In this document: positions 18,059 through 27,204 of the stretch, one piece after another
Layout of the letters: each line of letters begins with the position of its first letter
How positions within the stretch are numbered: position 1 is the stretch's first letter
From: an uncultured bacterium
GTDB taxonomy: Bacteria; Muiribacteriota; Ozemobacteria; Ozemobacterales; Ozemobacteraceae
Reading direction: 5' to 3'
Length of the DNA stretch: 64,000 nucleotides
Assembly: GCA_937949615.1 (NCBI GenBank)
Contig: CALEDQ010000032.1
Coordinates: 56,455 to 120,454, forward strand
Program-made: the position numbers and the translations under genes
The notes under the pieces: generated by a model
Database searches by the model: none
Told to the model about the DNA's origin: nothing
Seen by the model: the letters and a program-made list of their open reading frames with translations, nothing else

Positions 18059-18142
18059 ACATTTTCTGAGTGTTTTTTCCTACGCCCATCTGCCGGTAAA
18101 ACCGCGATGATTAGCGAAAAGCATTACTTCAGACACAGCGAT

Positions 18143-19309
18143 TCAGCGGGTAAACCAGCAGAAAAAACGCATAAGGGCCGACGACGCCAGACACAGGCGG
18201 GTGAGCAACCAGGTCAGCCACAAAGAGAGCGGTGTAAGTGCAATCAGAATCAGGGGATTGTCGACCCTGCGGAAATAAAGCAACAGAACGCTGAAACCGA
18301 AAATAAACCACTGAACGAAATATATCAGAGTTATATGCCGGCTCCAGAAAACCAGATGGTCGAAAATCGCTCTGAGGCGCTCAAACCTCGAAAGCCATAT
18401 AAACAGAGCAGTCCAGAGAGCTGCAAATGTTAAGACCAGAAAGGTTCCGCCAGCGTACATTCTATAGTAATCACCAAATTGCCCCATGCCATATTTCCAG
18501 ACAAGAAGTGCCCCGACAGCACCGGTCAGCAGAGAGATGCGAACAAGCAGAGCAGCCAGTTGAGCCTCTTTCCTGCCATCTTTGAGAAATCGGCCAATTA
18601 TCAGACCAAAAATTGGAAAAATCAGCCACGGAAAAGCCGGGAATGCGGTGTCGGTTGGCACACCCTCGACGAATTGCCGACCCCAGAGTGGCTGCAACAG
18701 GTAAAAGAAAACCCCAAGGTCTTCACCTCGCCCCCAGAGATAAGGCGCAGCAATTATGGTTACAATCCCGCTCAGAACCCACTGCCAGCCTTTTTTCAGG
18801 ATCAGGCTGAGAACCGCAATGATCATACAGGCAACGCCGGCAAAGCCGAGAATGTCGACATTGTAGAAGATGCGCCAGTAGACTTCGGCGCGGCTGACCT
18901 GCAGCATTGTACACATGCGCTCGAATTCTTCCGGGACAAAGATCGAGAGAAGAAAAAACGGTATGACCATTCTGATTACATTGAGCAGAAGCCCAAGCCC
19001 AAAGAGTTTCAGCCCACGGCAGAAAAGCTGGCCGCCACCTTTTTCGCTGGGAAAAATCATAAAGATACCCATCAGAAGCATAAAAACAGGTGCTGCCGGA
19101 GCGGTGCCGCAGAAATCGTTCATGAAGCGGCCGACCGGCGTAATCGCAGCTTCGCCAGAGCCAAACATCAGAGCGACATGTGAAATGATCATAAAAACGA
19201 CTGCCAGACCACGAACATGGTCAAAAGCCGCAACTCGCAGGTTGTTGCCGGAATTCATCTGCGCAATTGCAGAATCATGAACTGGCTTGAAAGAGCTGCC
19301 GACAGTCAT
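18143..19309 (-). CDS. multipass membrane acyltransferase-like protein (DUF1624/HGSNAT type)
   Basis: A 388-residue protein with about ten membrane segments. Near residue 28 it has FDHVRGLAVVFMIISHVALM, matching the start pattern LDxxRGlailxMixxH of the heparan-alpha-glucosaminide N-acetyltransferase/DUF1624 family. The start at 19309 overlaps the stop of the HD gene as ATGA, favouring translational coupling over a later ATG at 19258. Members move acyl groups across membranes to sugars; the substrate is unknown here. Confidence 0.75.
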   Translation of the reverse strand: MTVGSSFKPVHDSAIAQMNSGNNLRVAAFDHVRGLAVVFMIISHVALMFGSGEAAITPVGRFMNDFCGTAPAAPVFMLLMGIFMIFPSEKGGGQLFCRGLKLFGLGLLLNVIRMVIPFFLLSIFVPEEFERMCTMLQVSRAEVYWRIFYNVDILGFAGVACMIIAVLSLILKKGWQWVLSGIVTIIAAPYLWGRGEDLGVFFYLLQPLWGRQFVEGVPTDTAFPAFPWLIFPIFGLIIGRFLKDGRKEAQLAALLVRISLLTGAVGALLVWKYGMGQFGDYYRMYAGGTFLVLTFAALWTALFIWLSRFERLRAIFDHLVFWSRHITLIYFVQWFIFGFSVLLLYFRRVDNPLILIALTPLSLWLTWLLTRLCLASSALMRFFCWFTR

Positions 19310-20103
19310 GAGTCATTTCCGACGGCGGCAGATTTTTTCACGAAATCTTTCAATTCACTGATCGCCTGCGCCAGCAAGTCGTTCTCTGGCAACCTTCCGG
19401 CAAGCTTGTCGACGATGTTCCGCTCGTGAATGCGTCTGAGAGCGGGCTGATAGTTCAGATCATAGATCCAGCAAAGCTGCAGCAGACAAAAATCAGCCTG
19501 CGACTTTACATCAAGATAGCTTGCCTGACGGCGATTGCGCAAATCCTGAAGAATAATCGAATCCGGCGAAAAATTCCGTGGCATATTCCACATTATGCCA
19601 GGATTTTCTTGCAAATTGTCCTTATCAAAGGCGCTGTTAACCACATGGTAGATATCGAGCTTGTCAGCATCACGCACCAGATCCACAAATTTTTTCAGCT
19701 CTGCTGACAGATCCGCAGGCAGACTGTGGACATTGTGCAAGCGTACCGATTCAATAATAACCGCTTTTTCTTCATCGGCCATCGGGTTGAGCCAGTCTGA
19801 GTCGCACAGTATCTGCGAACCAAGACAACCATGATTAACTGATTTCGGATCATAATAGGTCTGATATTTCTGATATTGCAGAAACCTGCCGACATCATGG
19901 AAAAGACCGATGGTTTCTGCCAGTATCACATCAGATTCAGCCCAGACAAGATCGGTTGCAATTCCCCGGGCTTCATCGGCAACCCGCAGAGAGTGCTGCA
20001 GTTTGAGTTCCATCATCGGGTGCAGTTTTGCATCGACATCACGAAATGAGTCGACGTAACTGTTAAAATGCTGTCTTAATCGGGAAAATTCCTGCCGATT
20101 CAT
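19306..20103 (-). CDS. HD-domain phosphohydrolase family protein
   Basis: A 265-residue protein from ATG 20103; an in-frame TTG at 20157 that overlaps the upstream stop is an alternative start. The HD metal-binding pattern is visible: HSLRVADEA near residue 36, the paired LFHDVGRFLQY, SVRLHNVHSLPA, and DADKLD near residue 150. Such proteins hydrolyse nucleotides or phosphoesters; the substrate cannot be told. It is between a secreted protein gene (upstream) and the acyltransferase (downstream), with overlapping ends. Confidence 0.85.
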   Translation of the reverse strand: MNRQEFSRLRQHFNSYVDSFRDVDAKLHPMMELKLQHSLRVADEARGIATDLVWAESDVILAETIGLFHDVGRFLQYQKYQTYYDPKSVNHGCLGSQILCDSDWLNPMADEEKAVIIESVRLHNVHSLPADLSAELKKFVDLVRDADKLDIYHVVNSAFDKDNLQENPGIMWNMPRNFSPDSIILQDLRNRRQASYLDVKSQADFCLLQLCWIYDLNYQPALRRIHERNIVDKLAGRLPENDLLAQAISELKDFVKKSAAVGNDS

Positions 20104-20153
20104 CTGTTTATCCGATTTCTGGACGAAAGAGCGCTTTCGCTGCAACCATGCAT

Positions 20154-21083
20154 TCAATTAGAGAAAGAGCCGTCAGTAAATACCTGTGTCAGGCCGCCGG
20201 CAGCAAATTTGAAAATCTGAAAATCACACCAGCCGGTTTCAGGGTAGTTCCAGATTCCCCAGAAGTAGAGAGATCCGTTTACCTTGAAAGCCGAATAAAG
20301 TGTGTAGTTTGGCAGCACTTTGCAGCTACCATCAGCCAGAAAAACAGCAGTGAACTCTTCGTCATACTCTTCAGTGACACTGAAGCCACCTCTGACAAAT
20401 CGTACCTTTTCAAAACCGTCCTCTGACAACCCGGTGATTTTTTTTACCTTCAGATGTTCGGCAATGAATTTTTCGAGTTCCGGCCCGGTGAGGTTCTGTG
20501 CCGCTGCATTTGAAGCAGTCACCGGGATAAAGTTTTTATCAGCGGCAAAAAACTGCTTCAGTCTGGCTTCGGCTTCCGGCAGATCGGCGTCGGCAAGAGC
20601 TATAAGCTGAACCGAAGGTGCTTTTTCGGCAGCAACGAGCAAAGATGGCTGGTTCTCTTCACCCGAATTTTCTGGGACCTTGAAACAAAAAGCGCTGTTC
20701 ATCATTTCGAAATAGAATTCGCCGATTTCGACCGGAATCGTCGCGGTAGCGGTAAGCATCAAAGCCTGCATACCCTTTTTAATCAGGCTTTTTTCCTGAT
20801 AAAAAGCCGCCAGACTTTCAAAATCGTCATTTTCGAGGTAATTACTGACCGGTGGTTCTTCCTGATTTATTTCTCCAGAAAAATAGCGTGGATTAACCAC
20901 CCCATTGATCGAGAAAAAAATCCCCTTTTCCGGTTCAAGCTGCCATTTTCCCGGGTCATGATAAACCATCTCATTCGTTTCGGGAACTGTGGCAAACTCG
21001 ATATCAGCCTCAGATTCGGCCAAAGCCATCTGAAAGCCGGTGAAAAAAACAAAAACTGAAAAAACAGCCAGCAACCTGATCAT
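20154..21083 (-). CDS. exported protein of unknown function
   Basis: A 309-residue protein with AGGAG before ATG and a signal peptide (residues 1-22, cleavage near ALA). It alternates beta segments and short helices, with only three Cys. No conserved family recognised. It is first in the three-gene unit with the HD protein and the acyltransferase. Confidence 0.65.
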   Translation of the reverse strand: MIRLLAVFSVFVFFTGFQMALAESEADIEFATVPETNEMVYHDPGKWQLEPEKGIFFSINGVVNPRYFSGEINQEEPPVSNYLENDDFESLAAFYQEKSLIKKGMQALMLTATATIPVEIGEFYFEMMNSAFCFKVPENSGEENQPSLLVAAEKAPSVQLIALADADLPEAEARLKQFFAADKNFIPVTASNAAAQNLTGPELEKFIAEHLKVKKITGLSEDGFEKVRFVRGGFSVTEEYDEEFTAVFLADGSCKVLPNYTLYSAFKVNGSLYFWGIWNYPETGWCDFQIFKFAAGGLTQVFTDGSFSN

Positions 21084-21192
21084 AACAAGCTCCTGAATTT
21101 CGCTCAGAAGCTTTATAGCACTTCATTGCCAATCAGACAACAGAATTTTGCAGCCTGCCTGGTGATTGCTCAAAAATAGGTCTTATAAATTA

Positions 21193-22449
21193 TCAGAAGT
21201 TGCTGAGTCGGTTAAAATCCAGGGTCGCAAAGTGGTCTTCAATTTCTTCGGCGCGCCTGATTTCGACGACACTGCCATCGCAGCGGCGCAGCAGTTCTGC
21301 AGAGCGTAACTGGCCGTTATAATTGAAACCCATTGCGTGCCCATGCGCACCGGTAGTGTGAATTACCACCAGATCACCGGGTTCGAGTTCTGGCAGCATG
21401 CGTTCGACGGCGAATTTATCATTGTTTTCGCACAATGAGCCGGTCACATCATATTTTCGATCATGCGGCAGGTGTTCTTTACCGGGCACGGTAATGTGGT
21501 GGTAGGCGCCGTACATTGCGGGGCGCATCAGATTTGCCATGCTGGCGTCGAGGCCGACATAATCACGGTAAATATGCTTCAGATGGCGAACACGTGCCAC
21601 CAGCCAGCCATAGGGGCCGGTAATCATGCGGCCGTTTTCCATGACAATCCTGAGCGGGGCAAGACCATTCGCTGCTATCAGTCGATCGTATTCACCTCTG
21701 ATACCATGCGAAATCTTAGCAAGATCAAGATCTTCATCTTCGGGGCGGTATGGAACCCCATAACCACCGCCAAGATCGACAAATTCGATTCTGATGCCGA
21801 TTTTCTGACTGATTTCGACGACCAGTTCAAAGAGAATACGGGCGGTTTCTATATGATATTCCTCGTTCAACTCATTTGAAGCCACCATTGTATGCAGCCC
21901 GAAGCGCCTGACGCCCTTGTCTCTGGCGATCCGATAGGCTTCGATGATCTGCGGACGTGTCAGACCGTATTTTGCTTCTTCCGGGCTGCCGATAATGACG
22001 TTTCCGTCCTTCAATGGGCCCGGGTTGTATCTGAAACTGATGACTCCAGGCATTCCGGTCACTTTTTCGAGAAAGTCGATATGGCTGATATCGTCGAGGT
22101 TGATTATGGCAGCAAGCTTTCTCGCAGCAGAGAATTCTTCTGCCGGGGTGTTGTTCGAAGAAAACATGATGTTTTCGCCGGTTATACCGGCCTTTTCAGC
22201 AAGAACAAGCTCTGCAAGGGAACTGCAGTCGGCCCCCATGCCACAATCTTTGAGAACTTTGAGAATAAAAGGATTAGGAAGCGCCTTGACAGCGAAATAG
22301 TTCATAAAGCCGGGTATCCAGTCAAAAACCCGGTTAAAGCGGGCGGCGTTATCCCTCATCATCTTCTCATCATAGATATGAAAAGGTGTGGCATGCTTCT
22401 GAGTCAGCTCAAAAAGCTGCTTATGACTCAATGGAAAATTATAAAGCAT
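21193..22449 (-). CDS. lysA: diaminopimelate decarboxylase-like PLP enzyme
   Basis: A 418-residue fold-type III PLP decarboxylase. The lysine that binds PLP lies in YFAVKALPNP (about residue 54); the phosphate-binding glycines in DLGGGYGVPY; the cofactor-binding segment is MENGRMITG (usually EPGR); and the partner cysteine is in LCENNDKF. It sits 17 bases after lysC, supporting the last step of lysine synthesis (meso-DAP to lysine). The P-to-N change in the EPGR motif is a small departure, so a related amino-acid decarboxylase is possible. Confidence 0.82.
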   Translation of the reverse strand: MLYNFPLSHKQLFELTQKHATPFHIYDEKMMRDNAARFNRVFDWIPGFMNYFAVKALPNPFILKVLKDCGMGADCSSLAELVLAEKAGITGENIMFSSNNTPAEEFSAARKLAAIINLDDISHIDFLEKVTGMPGVISFRYNPGPLKDGNVIIGSPEEAKYGLTRPQIIEAYRIARDKGVRRFGLHTMVASNELNEEYHIETARILFELVVEISQKIGIRIEFVDLGGGYGVPYRPEDEDLDLAKISHGIRGEYDRLIAANGLAPLRIVMENGRMITGPYGWLVARVRHLKHIYRDYVGLDASMANLMRPAMYGAYHHITVPGKEHLPHDRKYDVTGSLCENNDKFAVERMLPELEPGDLVVIHTTGAHGHAMGFNYNGQLRSAELLRRCDGSVVEIRRAEEIEDHFATLDFNRLSNF

Positions 22450-22466
22450 TTGTTTCTCCGTATTTT

Positions 22467-23810
22467 TCAGACCTGCGTCGTTACGGGTTCAAAAAAGACC
22501 CGATGCAGTTCCTGAATACAGGTTTCACCCTGAGCATCATCGACTATGAAACTGATATTGACTTTCGACGCGCCCTGCGAAATCATTTGAACGTTGACAC
22601 CCCTGGTATTCAACACTTTAAAAGTTTTTTCAAGAATTTCAGAAGAGTGCCTGACATTGCCGACCATGGTAATAATAGTTTTGCCCGTCTTGATACCGAC
22701 GTTGGCAATCTTTTCCAGTTCGCGTCTCAGGCCATCGAGCTGACCATTGCGGCTGTCGAGTGTCAGTGAAATACTGACTTCGCTGGTGGCAAGCATATCG
22801 ACAGATATTCTCTGCTCGTCAAAAATCTGAAAAACCCGCGCCAGAAAGCCATATTGGCCAAGCATTCTGGTTGAAACGATGTCGACGAGTGTAACATTCT
22901 TTTTCAGGGTCAAAACCCGCAAAAGTTCGTCTTTGTCATCAAACCTGCTCAAGATGAGGGTACCGGGGTGAGACGGATTATATGAATTCTTGACTCTGAA
23001 TGGAATATTCCTGGACATGGCCGGCAGCATCGATCTTGGGTGCAGAACCTTTGCCCCGAAATATGCCAGTTCGCTTGCCTCTTCGAACGAAATATTCTTA
23101 ACCGGCTGAGCGACGGGGACAACGCGCGGGTCGGTGGTAAGAATACCGTCAACATCTTTCCAGACCATGATTTCTTTGGCTTTAATTGCAGCGCCGATTA
23201 CTGAAGCGGTCAGATCACTGCCGCCACGCCCGAGGGTTGTGATGGCGCCACTCTGGTCTTTAGCGATAAAACCGGTGACAATCGGAGTATAAACATAATC
23301 CGACTGCAGAGCCGCAAACGCTTCACCGATTCTGCTATAACTTTCATCAAGCAGTTCCGCGTTGGTAAAATCAGAATTACTGACGAAGCCGATGTCGAAA
23401 GCATCGAAAAACCTTGCATTTATGCCAACTCTGCTGAGATGAGCCGCCATTATTCTCACAGACAGCCGTTCACCGAAAGATACGAGATAGTCTTTAGTGC
23501 GTGCAGAAACTTCGCGAATCAGTGAAATTCCTTCAAGAAGTTTTTTAAGTTCATCCAGCAGGCTTTTAATCTCGGCAGTTTCGATCTGTAATTCGGCCGC
23601 AACCGAGTAATGCAGCTTGCAGATCTCTTCGATACAGACCTGGCCGTTCACAGCCCTTTCGGCAGCGGCAAGAAGATTGTCGGTGGTTTTTCCCATGGCA
23701 GAGGCCACAATGACCGGTCGTTCGGCCAGAAACATTTTTATAATGTCGGTAACATGTCTGATTCTTTCGGCATTGGCGACAGAACTGCCGCCAAATTTCA
23801 TGACTATCAT
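22467..23810 (-). CDS. lysC: aspartate kinase with C-terminal ACT domains
   Basis: A 447-residue protein starting MIVMKFGGSSVANAERI, the family signature KFGGSS. GRGGSDLTASVIG lies near 205. Two ACT domains occupy the last 150 residues, expected to bind lysine or threonine for feedback control. GAGGT lies six bases before ATG. It phosphorylates aspartate, first step toward lysine, threonine and methionine, and is followed directly by lysA. Confidence 0.93.
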   Translation of the reverse strand: MIVMKFGGSSVANAERIRHVTDIIKMFLAERPVIVASAMGKTTDNLLAAAERAVNGQVCIEEICKLHYSVAAELQIETAEIKSLLDELKKLLEGISLIREVSARTKDYLVSFGERLSVRIMAAHLSRVGINARFFDAFDIGFVSNSDFTNAELLDESYSRIGEAFAALQSDYVYTPIVTGFIAKDQSGAITTLGRGGSDLTASVIGAAIKAKEIMVWKDVDGILTTDPRVVPVAQPVKNISFEEASELAYFGAKVLHPRSMLPAMSRNIPFRVKNSYNPSHPGTLILSRFDDKDELLRVLTLKKNVTLVDIVSTRMLGQYGFLARVFQIFDEQRISVDMLATSEVSISLTLDSRNGQLDGLRRELEKIANVGIKTGKTIITMVGNVRHSSEILEKTFKVLNTRGVNVQMISQGASKVNISFIVDDAQGETCIQELHRVFFEPVTTQV

Positions 23811-23890
23811 GTAAAGACCTCGTGATTAAAATTGAACGACCAGAGAGCGAAAAAGTTTAAACGGTGCTGCGGCAAAACACAAGCCTGCAA

Positions 23891-23942
23891 AAGAGAAACC
23901 GGGCGATACATCGATGCCTTGCTTCATCGAGTATCACCCGGT
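23891..23942 (-). terminator. terminator after the C25 protease gene
   Basis: A long imperfect hairpin with outer arms at 23898-23908 and 23932-23942 (one G-U pair). On the minus strand it is followed by a T-rich stretch. Confidence 0.7.
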
Positions 23943-23958
23943 CGATCAGACAATCAGA

Positions 23959-26016
23959 TCAGCGGATGTTGATTTTGCCCATGAACGGAATGGCGTTGGC
24001 GGCGGTTACGACCACCATTGCTTCGCCATTGGCCGGAACTGAGCTCAGATTAACATCGACAGAACCATCAGCATCAACGTAAGCGGCACCCAGCAGAGTG
24101 TCGTTGGCGCTGATACCAACATAAGAACCGGCGGGAGCGTTAACTTTCACCGAAGTGGTTCTGGCGTTGATTTCGTTGTCGAAACTTACTCTCATGGCTT
24201 TCGGCTGACCCATGAAGGTCTTCAGCGACGGATCGCCCATGAGGTGGTAGATTTCCCAGTAGTATTGCTTGCGGCTTGAGCTTGACTGTTCAACAGCCAG
24301 GTTCCCGGCCATCATAAAACCAGCATTAGAGGTGCCGTTACCTTCAAACATGGCTTCGAAAGCGCCTGGACCGGTTTTTTCTTTGAGCGGCGGAACGCCG
24401 TCATTATTGGGTTTTACGATTGAATGCAGACCAACGCCCCACCAGAAATCTTCATCCCAGTAGCTGTTGTTCGAAGCGCCAACATAACCGATAGCACCGC
24501 CATCTTTGGCTCTGAGCCAGGCTTCACCGAAGCACTGGGGCAGTTCGAATTTATTGGTGATACAGCAGTTGCCGATAACGAAGGGGTATTTACCCTTGTT
24601 GCCGAGACTCATGATGTTGTTGATGCTGAAGCTCGGATCAGCCCACGAAGTCGGGGAGCCGTGAGCGGTGTAGTTAACATAGCAGGCGCCCTTGGCCACG
24701 TCAGCGACGATTTTGGCTTCATTCTGATGTGAACCGGCCGACAGATAGGTAGCTATATTTTTGAAACCATTTTCTTCGTTGATGTAGTATTTCTTGGCAT
24801 AGTTGATGTGGGGCCAGCCGTGGCTTCTTGCCCAGCTGCCATCCCAGCCGGCGACGAGAACTACGTCATCGAGGAAGGAAGGATCGGCAAACTGGAATTT
24901 TTCGTATTCGAGGGTTTTGTCGATCTGGGGCTGCAGCTGACTGAGATCACTGGCTGAGAAGCGACCGGTGAGAATATCGGGCAGGAAATCGCCTGGGGTT
25001 ACAGCTGCATAATAGAGGTCAGTGATATGAGTGTTGGTCTGGCCTTTGAAAGCCGGAATCTTTTCATTATCGCCGGCGAAGAGCACATAGCTCGGAGCGG
25101 GCATATCGGCAGTCGGATTGTTGTAAAGGTTGTCGATGTATTCTTTCAGGCCGGCGGTAAACGCGGCACCGGTGCCGAACTGGTCAGCATAAACGACCTG
25201 AACTTTGAAACCCTTCTGGGTTTTCCAGGCGACGAAGGGAGCGAGAGCGTCTTTGAAAGCCGGATCAGCAACGATCAGATAGCTCTGAACGGCATTTCTT
25301 TCACCAAAGCGCAGAGCTTCGGGAACGACGACGAGTGATTCCATCCAGCTGAAAGCCGGTGACCAGAGGTTTTCGTGTTCAGCTCTGGTTTTGTTCATGT
25401 CGGCGTTTTCCATGATCACTTCAAATTCAATGTTGTTGTAAACGATGATTTTGTTGTCGATCGGGTTGTATTTAACCGGAGCGATGGTCAGGTGGGCAAG
25501 GCGCATGTGGCGCATTACACCGATGTCTTTGATGTTGGTCAGCTGCTGACCATGGAAGCCTTTGAAAACGTAGGCTGACTGTTCATAGATAAAAGGAGCT
25601 TCTGAACCATCTTTGGGTGCAGAAGGCTGTCTCGGGAAAATGCGGGTAGAAACGCCATAGTCAGCCAGGTTGTATTCCTGGGTATCATAGCTTTTCACTT
25701 CGATTCTAAAATTGGCGCCGAAAGGAATCTGGATAAGCTTGGTAATGACAGGAAGCTGAGGAGCGCCATATTCGCCGCCGAAGAAGAATTCGGGAGAATA
25801 CATGACAGTGAAGCTTCCCTTGGGGGTTTCTGCATCATAAAAATACAGTTTGTCAAGCGAGCAGCTCATGCGCATGGTTATCTCGCCCTGGCCACCCGTC
25901 TTATGGGAAATTACCTTGAGCCCGCTGCCTTTGGCATCTTTGAGCTCGAGTTCACCAGCAAAAACAACACCGGTAAGCATTACCATCATTACAAAAAATA
26001 CAAAAAACTTCTTCAC
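23959..26016 (-). CDS. secreted C25 (gingipain-like) cysteine peptidase
   Basis: A 685-residue protein from a GTG start with AGGGGACAGG upstream. It has a signal peptide (residues 1-20), an N-terminal propeptide-like region of about 200 residues, and the caspase-like C25 catalytic domain (about 240-590). The catalytic His is in NYTAHGSPTSW and the Cys in VIGNCCITNKF, and GYVGASNNSYW follows. A C-terminal Ig-like domain of about 80 residues completes it, as in gingipains. No sorting domain of the Por system is obvious at the extreme end. It probably acts outside the cell on proteins. Confidence 0.88.
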   Translation of the reverse strand: MKKFFVFFVMMVMLTGVVFAGELELKDAKGSGLKVISHKTGGQGEITMRMSCSLDKLYFYDAETPKGSFTVMYSPEFFFGGEYGAPQLPVITKLIQIPFGANFRIEVKSYDTQEYNLADYGVSTRIFPRQPSAPKDGSEAPFIYEQSAYVFKGFHGQQLTNIKDIGVMRHMRLAHLTIAPVKYNPIDNKIIVYNNIEFEVIMENADMNKTRAEHENLWSPAFSWMESLVVVPEALRFGERNAVQSYLIVADPAFKDALAPFVAWKTQKGFKVQVVYADQFGTGAAFTAGLKEYIDNLYNNPTADMPAPSYVLFAGDNEKIPAFKGQTNTHITDLYYAAVTPGDFLPDILTGRFSASDLSQLQPQIDKTLEYEKFQFADPSFLDDVVLVAGWDGSWARSHGWPHINYAKKYYINEENGFKNIATYLSAGSHQNEAKIVADVAKGACYVNYTAHGSPTSWADPSFSINNIMSLGNKGKYPFVIGNCCITNKFELPQCFGEAWLRAKDGGAIGYVGASNNSYWDEDFWWGVGLHSIVKPNNDGVPPLKEKTGPGAFEAMFEGNGTSNAGFMMAGNLAVEQSSSSRKQYYWEIYHLMGDPSLKTFMGQPKAMRVSFDNEINARTTSVKVNAPAGSYVGISANDTLLGAAYVDADGSVDVNLSSVPANGEAMVVVTAANAIPFMGKINIR

Positions 26017-26384
26017 TACCTGTCCCCTTTCGATATACTACATTCTGCCAGGAGCAAAACCTCCGTGCCACACATGACTGCCCTTTCGTTACAATCGCGA
26101 ACGGTACAATCACGAAAACCAATTGCTGTACAGCGCACCAGAAAAGTGGGTGTGAATAAAGCAAAGATTTTCTCTCCAGCAGTTCAGCTTATAAAAATAT
26201 CGAAACATTGTCAATGCACGGAAATGGATTTTTTTGTTTTTTTCCGGCAATGGTCTGTCGACAAGCAGCAAATGCAATCACGTAGCAAAAAACATAGAAA
26301 CGCTATCGTTTTAATTTGTCATGGAAAAAAACAGATGCTTCAGTTATATTCTTTAAATATCTATAAAAATTTAAGGAGGATAAA
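26017..26384. other. intergenic region between divergent genes
   Basis: No coding frame is supported. It holds the control regions for the C25 gene (left) and the superoxide dismutase (right, AAGGAGG at about 26372). An imperfect 15-base tandem repeat, ACAATCGCGAACGGT then ACAATCACGAAAACC (26091-26120), is the only structure noticed. Confidence 0.5.
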
Positions 26385-27068
26385 ATGCAAAAAGTTTTGT
26401 TTCTTGTTCTTGCTGCAGTTTTAACAGTAACATGCCTGCAGGCACAACCAGCAGTTCCGGAATTCGCTCCCCTGCCCTATGCCTTTGATGCACTGGAGCC
26501 ATATATCGACGCCAAAACCGTGGAAATTCACTATGGTCGTCATCATCGCGCCTATTACGACAACCTGCTGAAGCTGGCTTCAAACACCACCTTTTTCGAA
26601 CGCAGTCTGCAGGAAGCTTTTGCAGAAATCGCCAGCTGGCCGGAAGCACTGCGCAACAACGCCGGCGGGCATTTCAATCATGATCTGTTCTGGAGGGTAA
26701 TGGCCCCCAAGGCAGGGGGAGAACCTCAGGGGAAACTGGCCGAAAAGATCAATGCCACTTTTGAAAATTTTGCGAAATTCAAAGAAGAATTCAAAAAAGC
26801 TGCATCAGGCCGTTTTGGCAGTGGCTGGGCCTGGCTGTGTGTCGATACCGACGGCAGTCTGTTCATCACCTCGACAGCCAATCAGGACAACCCGCTGATG
26901 AATGTCGGCAACCGCAAAGGCACTCCGATTCTCTGTCTCGACGTCTGGGAACACGCCTACTATCTGAAATACCAGAACCAGCGCGGCAACTATATCGATG
27001 CCTTCTGGAACGTCGTCAACTGGCCTGAAGTTGCGTCAAGACTCGACCAGGCTCTTGCCGCCAAATGA
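26385..27068 (+). CDS. sodA: exported Fe/Mn superoxide dismutase, Mn-type signature
   Basis: A 227-residue protein with a clear signal peptide (residues 1-20), unusual for this family. Metal ligands: His in VEIHYGRHHRAYY, His in GGHFNHDLFW, and Asp and His in CLDVWEHAYYLKY. The pair GGH with a later NQDNPL is the arrangement of MnSOD (Gln on the second half) rather than FeSOD. It removes superoxide in the periplasm or outside the cell. AAGGAGG precedes the start. Confidence 0.92.
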   Translation: MQKVLFLVLAAVLTVTCLQAQPAVPEFAPLPYAFDALEPYIDAKTVEIHYGRHHRAYYDNLLKLASNTTFFERSLQEAFAEIASWPEALRNNAGGHFNHDLFWRVMAPKAGGEPQGKLAEKINATFENFAKFKEEFKKAASGRFGSGWAWLCVDTDGSLFITSTANQDNPLMNVGNRKGTPILCLDVWEHAYYLKYQNQRGNYIDAFWNVVNWPEVASRLDQALAAK

Positions 27069-27204
27069 CAGAAGCAGGCGGCGATCACACCGGTCGCCGC
27101 CATTTTGCCGATTTCAGCCCGGCAGACACAATTGTTTTTCAGGGTATTGCCAGCCCAAGCGCCACCTTGAATTTTTTATCGTGGATTTTTTATAAGAGGA
27201 TTTT

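Noticed and set aside
23811..23958. Lysine riboswitch before lysC
   Set aside because: The gap is under 150 bases and largely occupied by the terminator of the C25 gene; no conserved L-box motifs were seen.
26091..26120. 15-base tandem repeat as an operator or start of a CRISPR
   Set aside because: Only two imperfect copies, with no spacing pattern; not enough for a claim.
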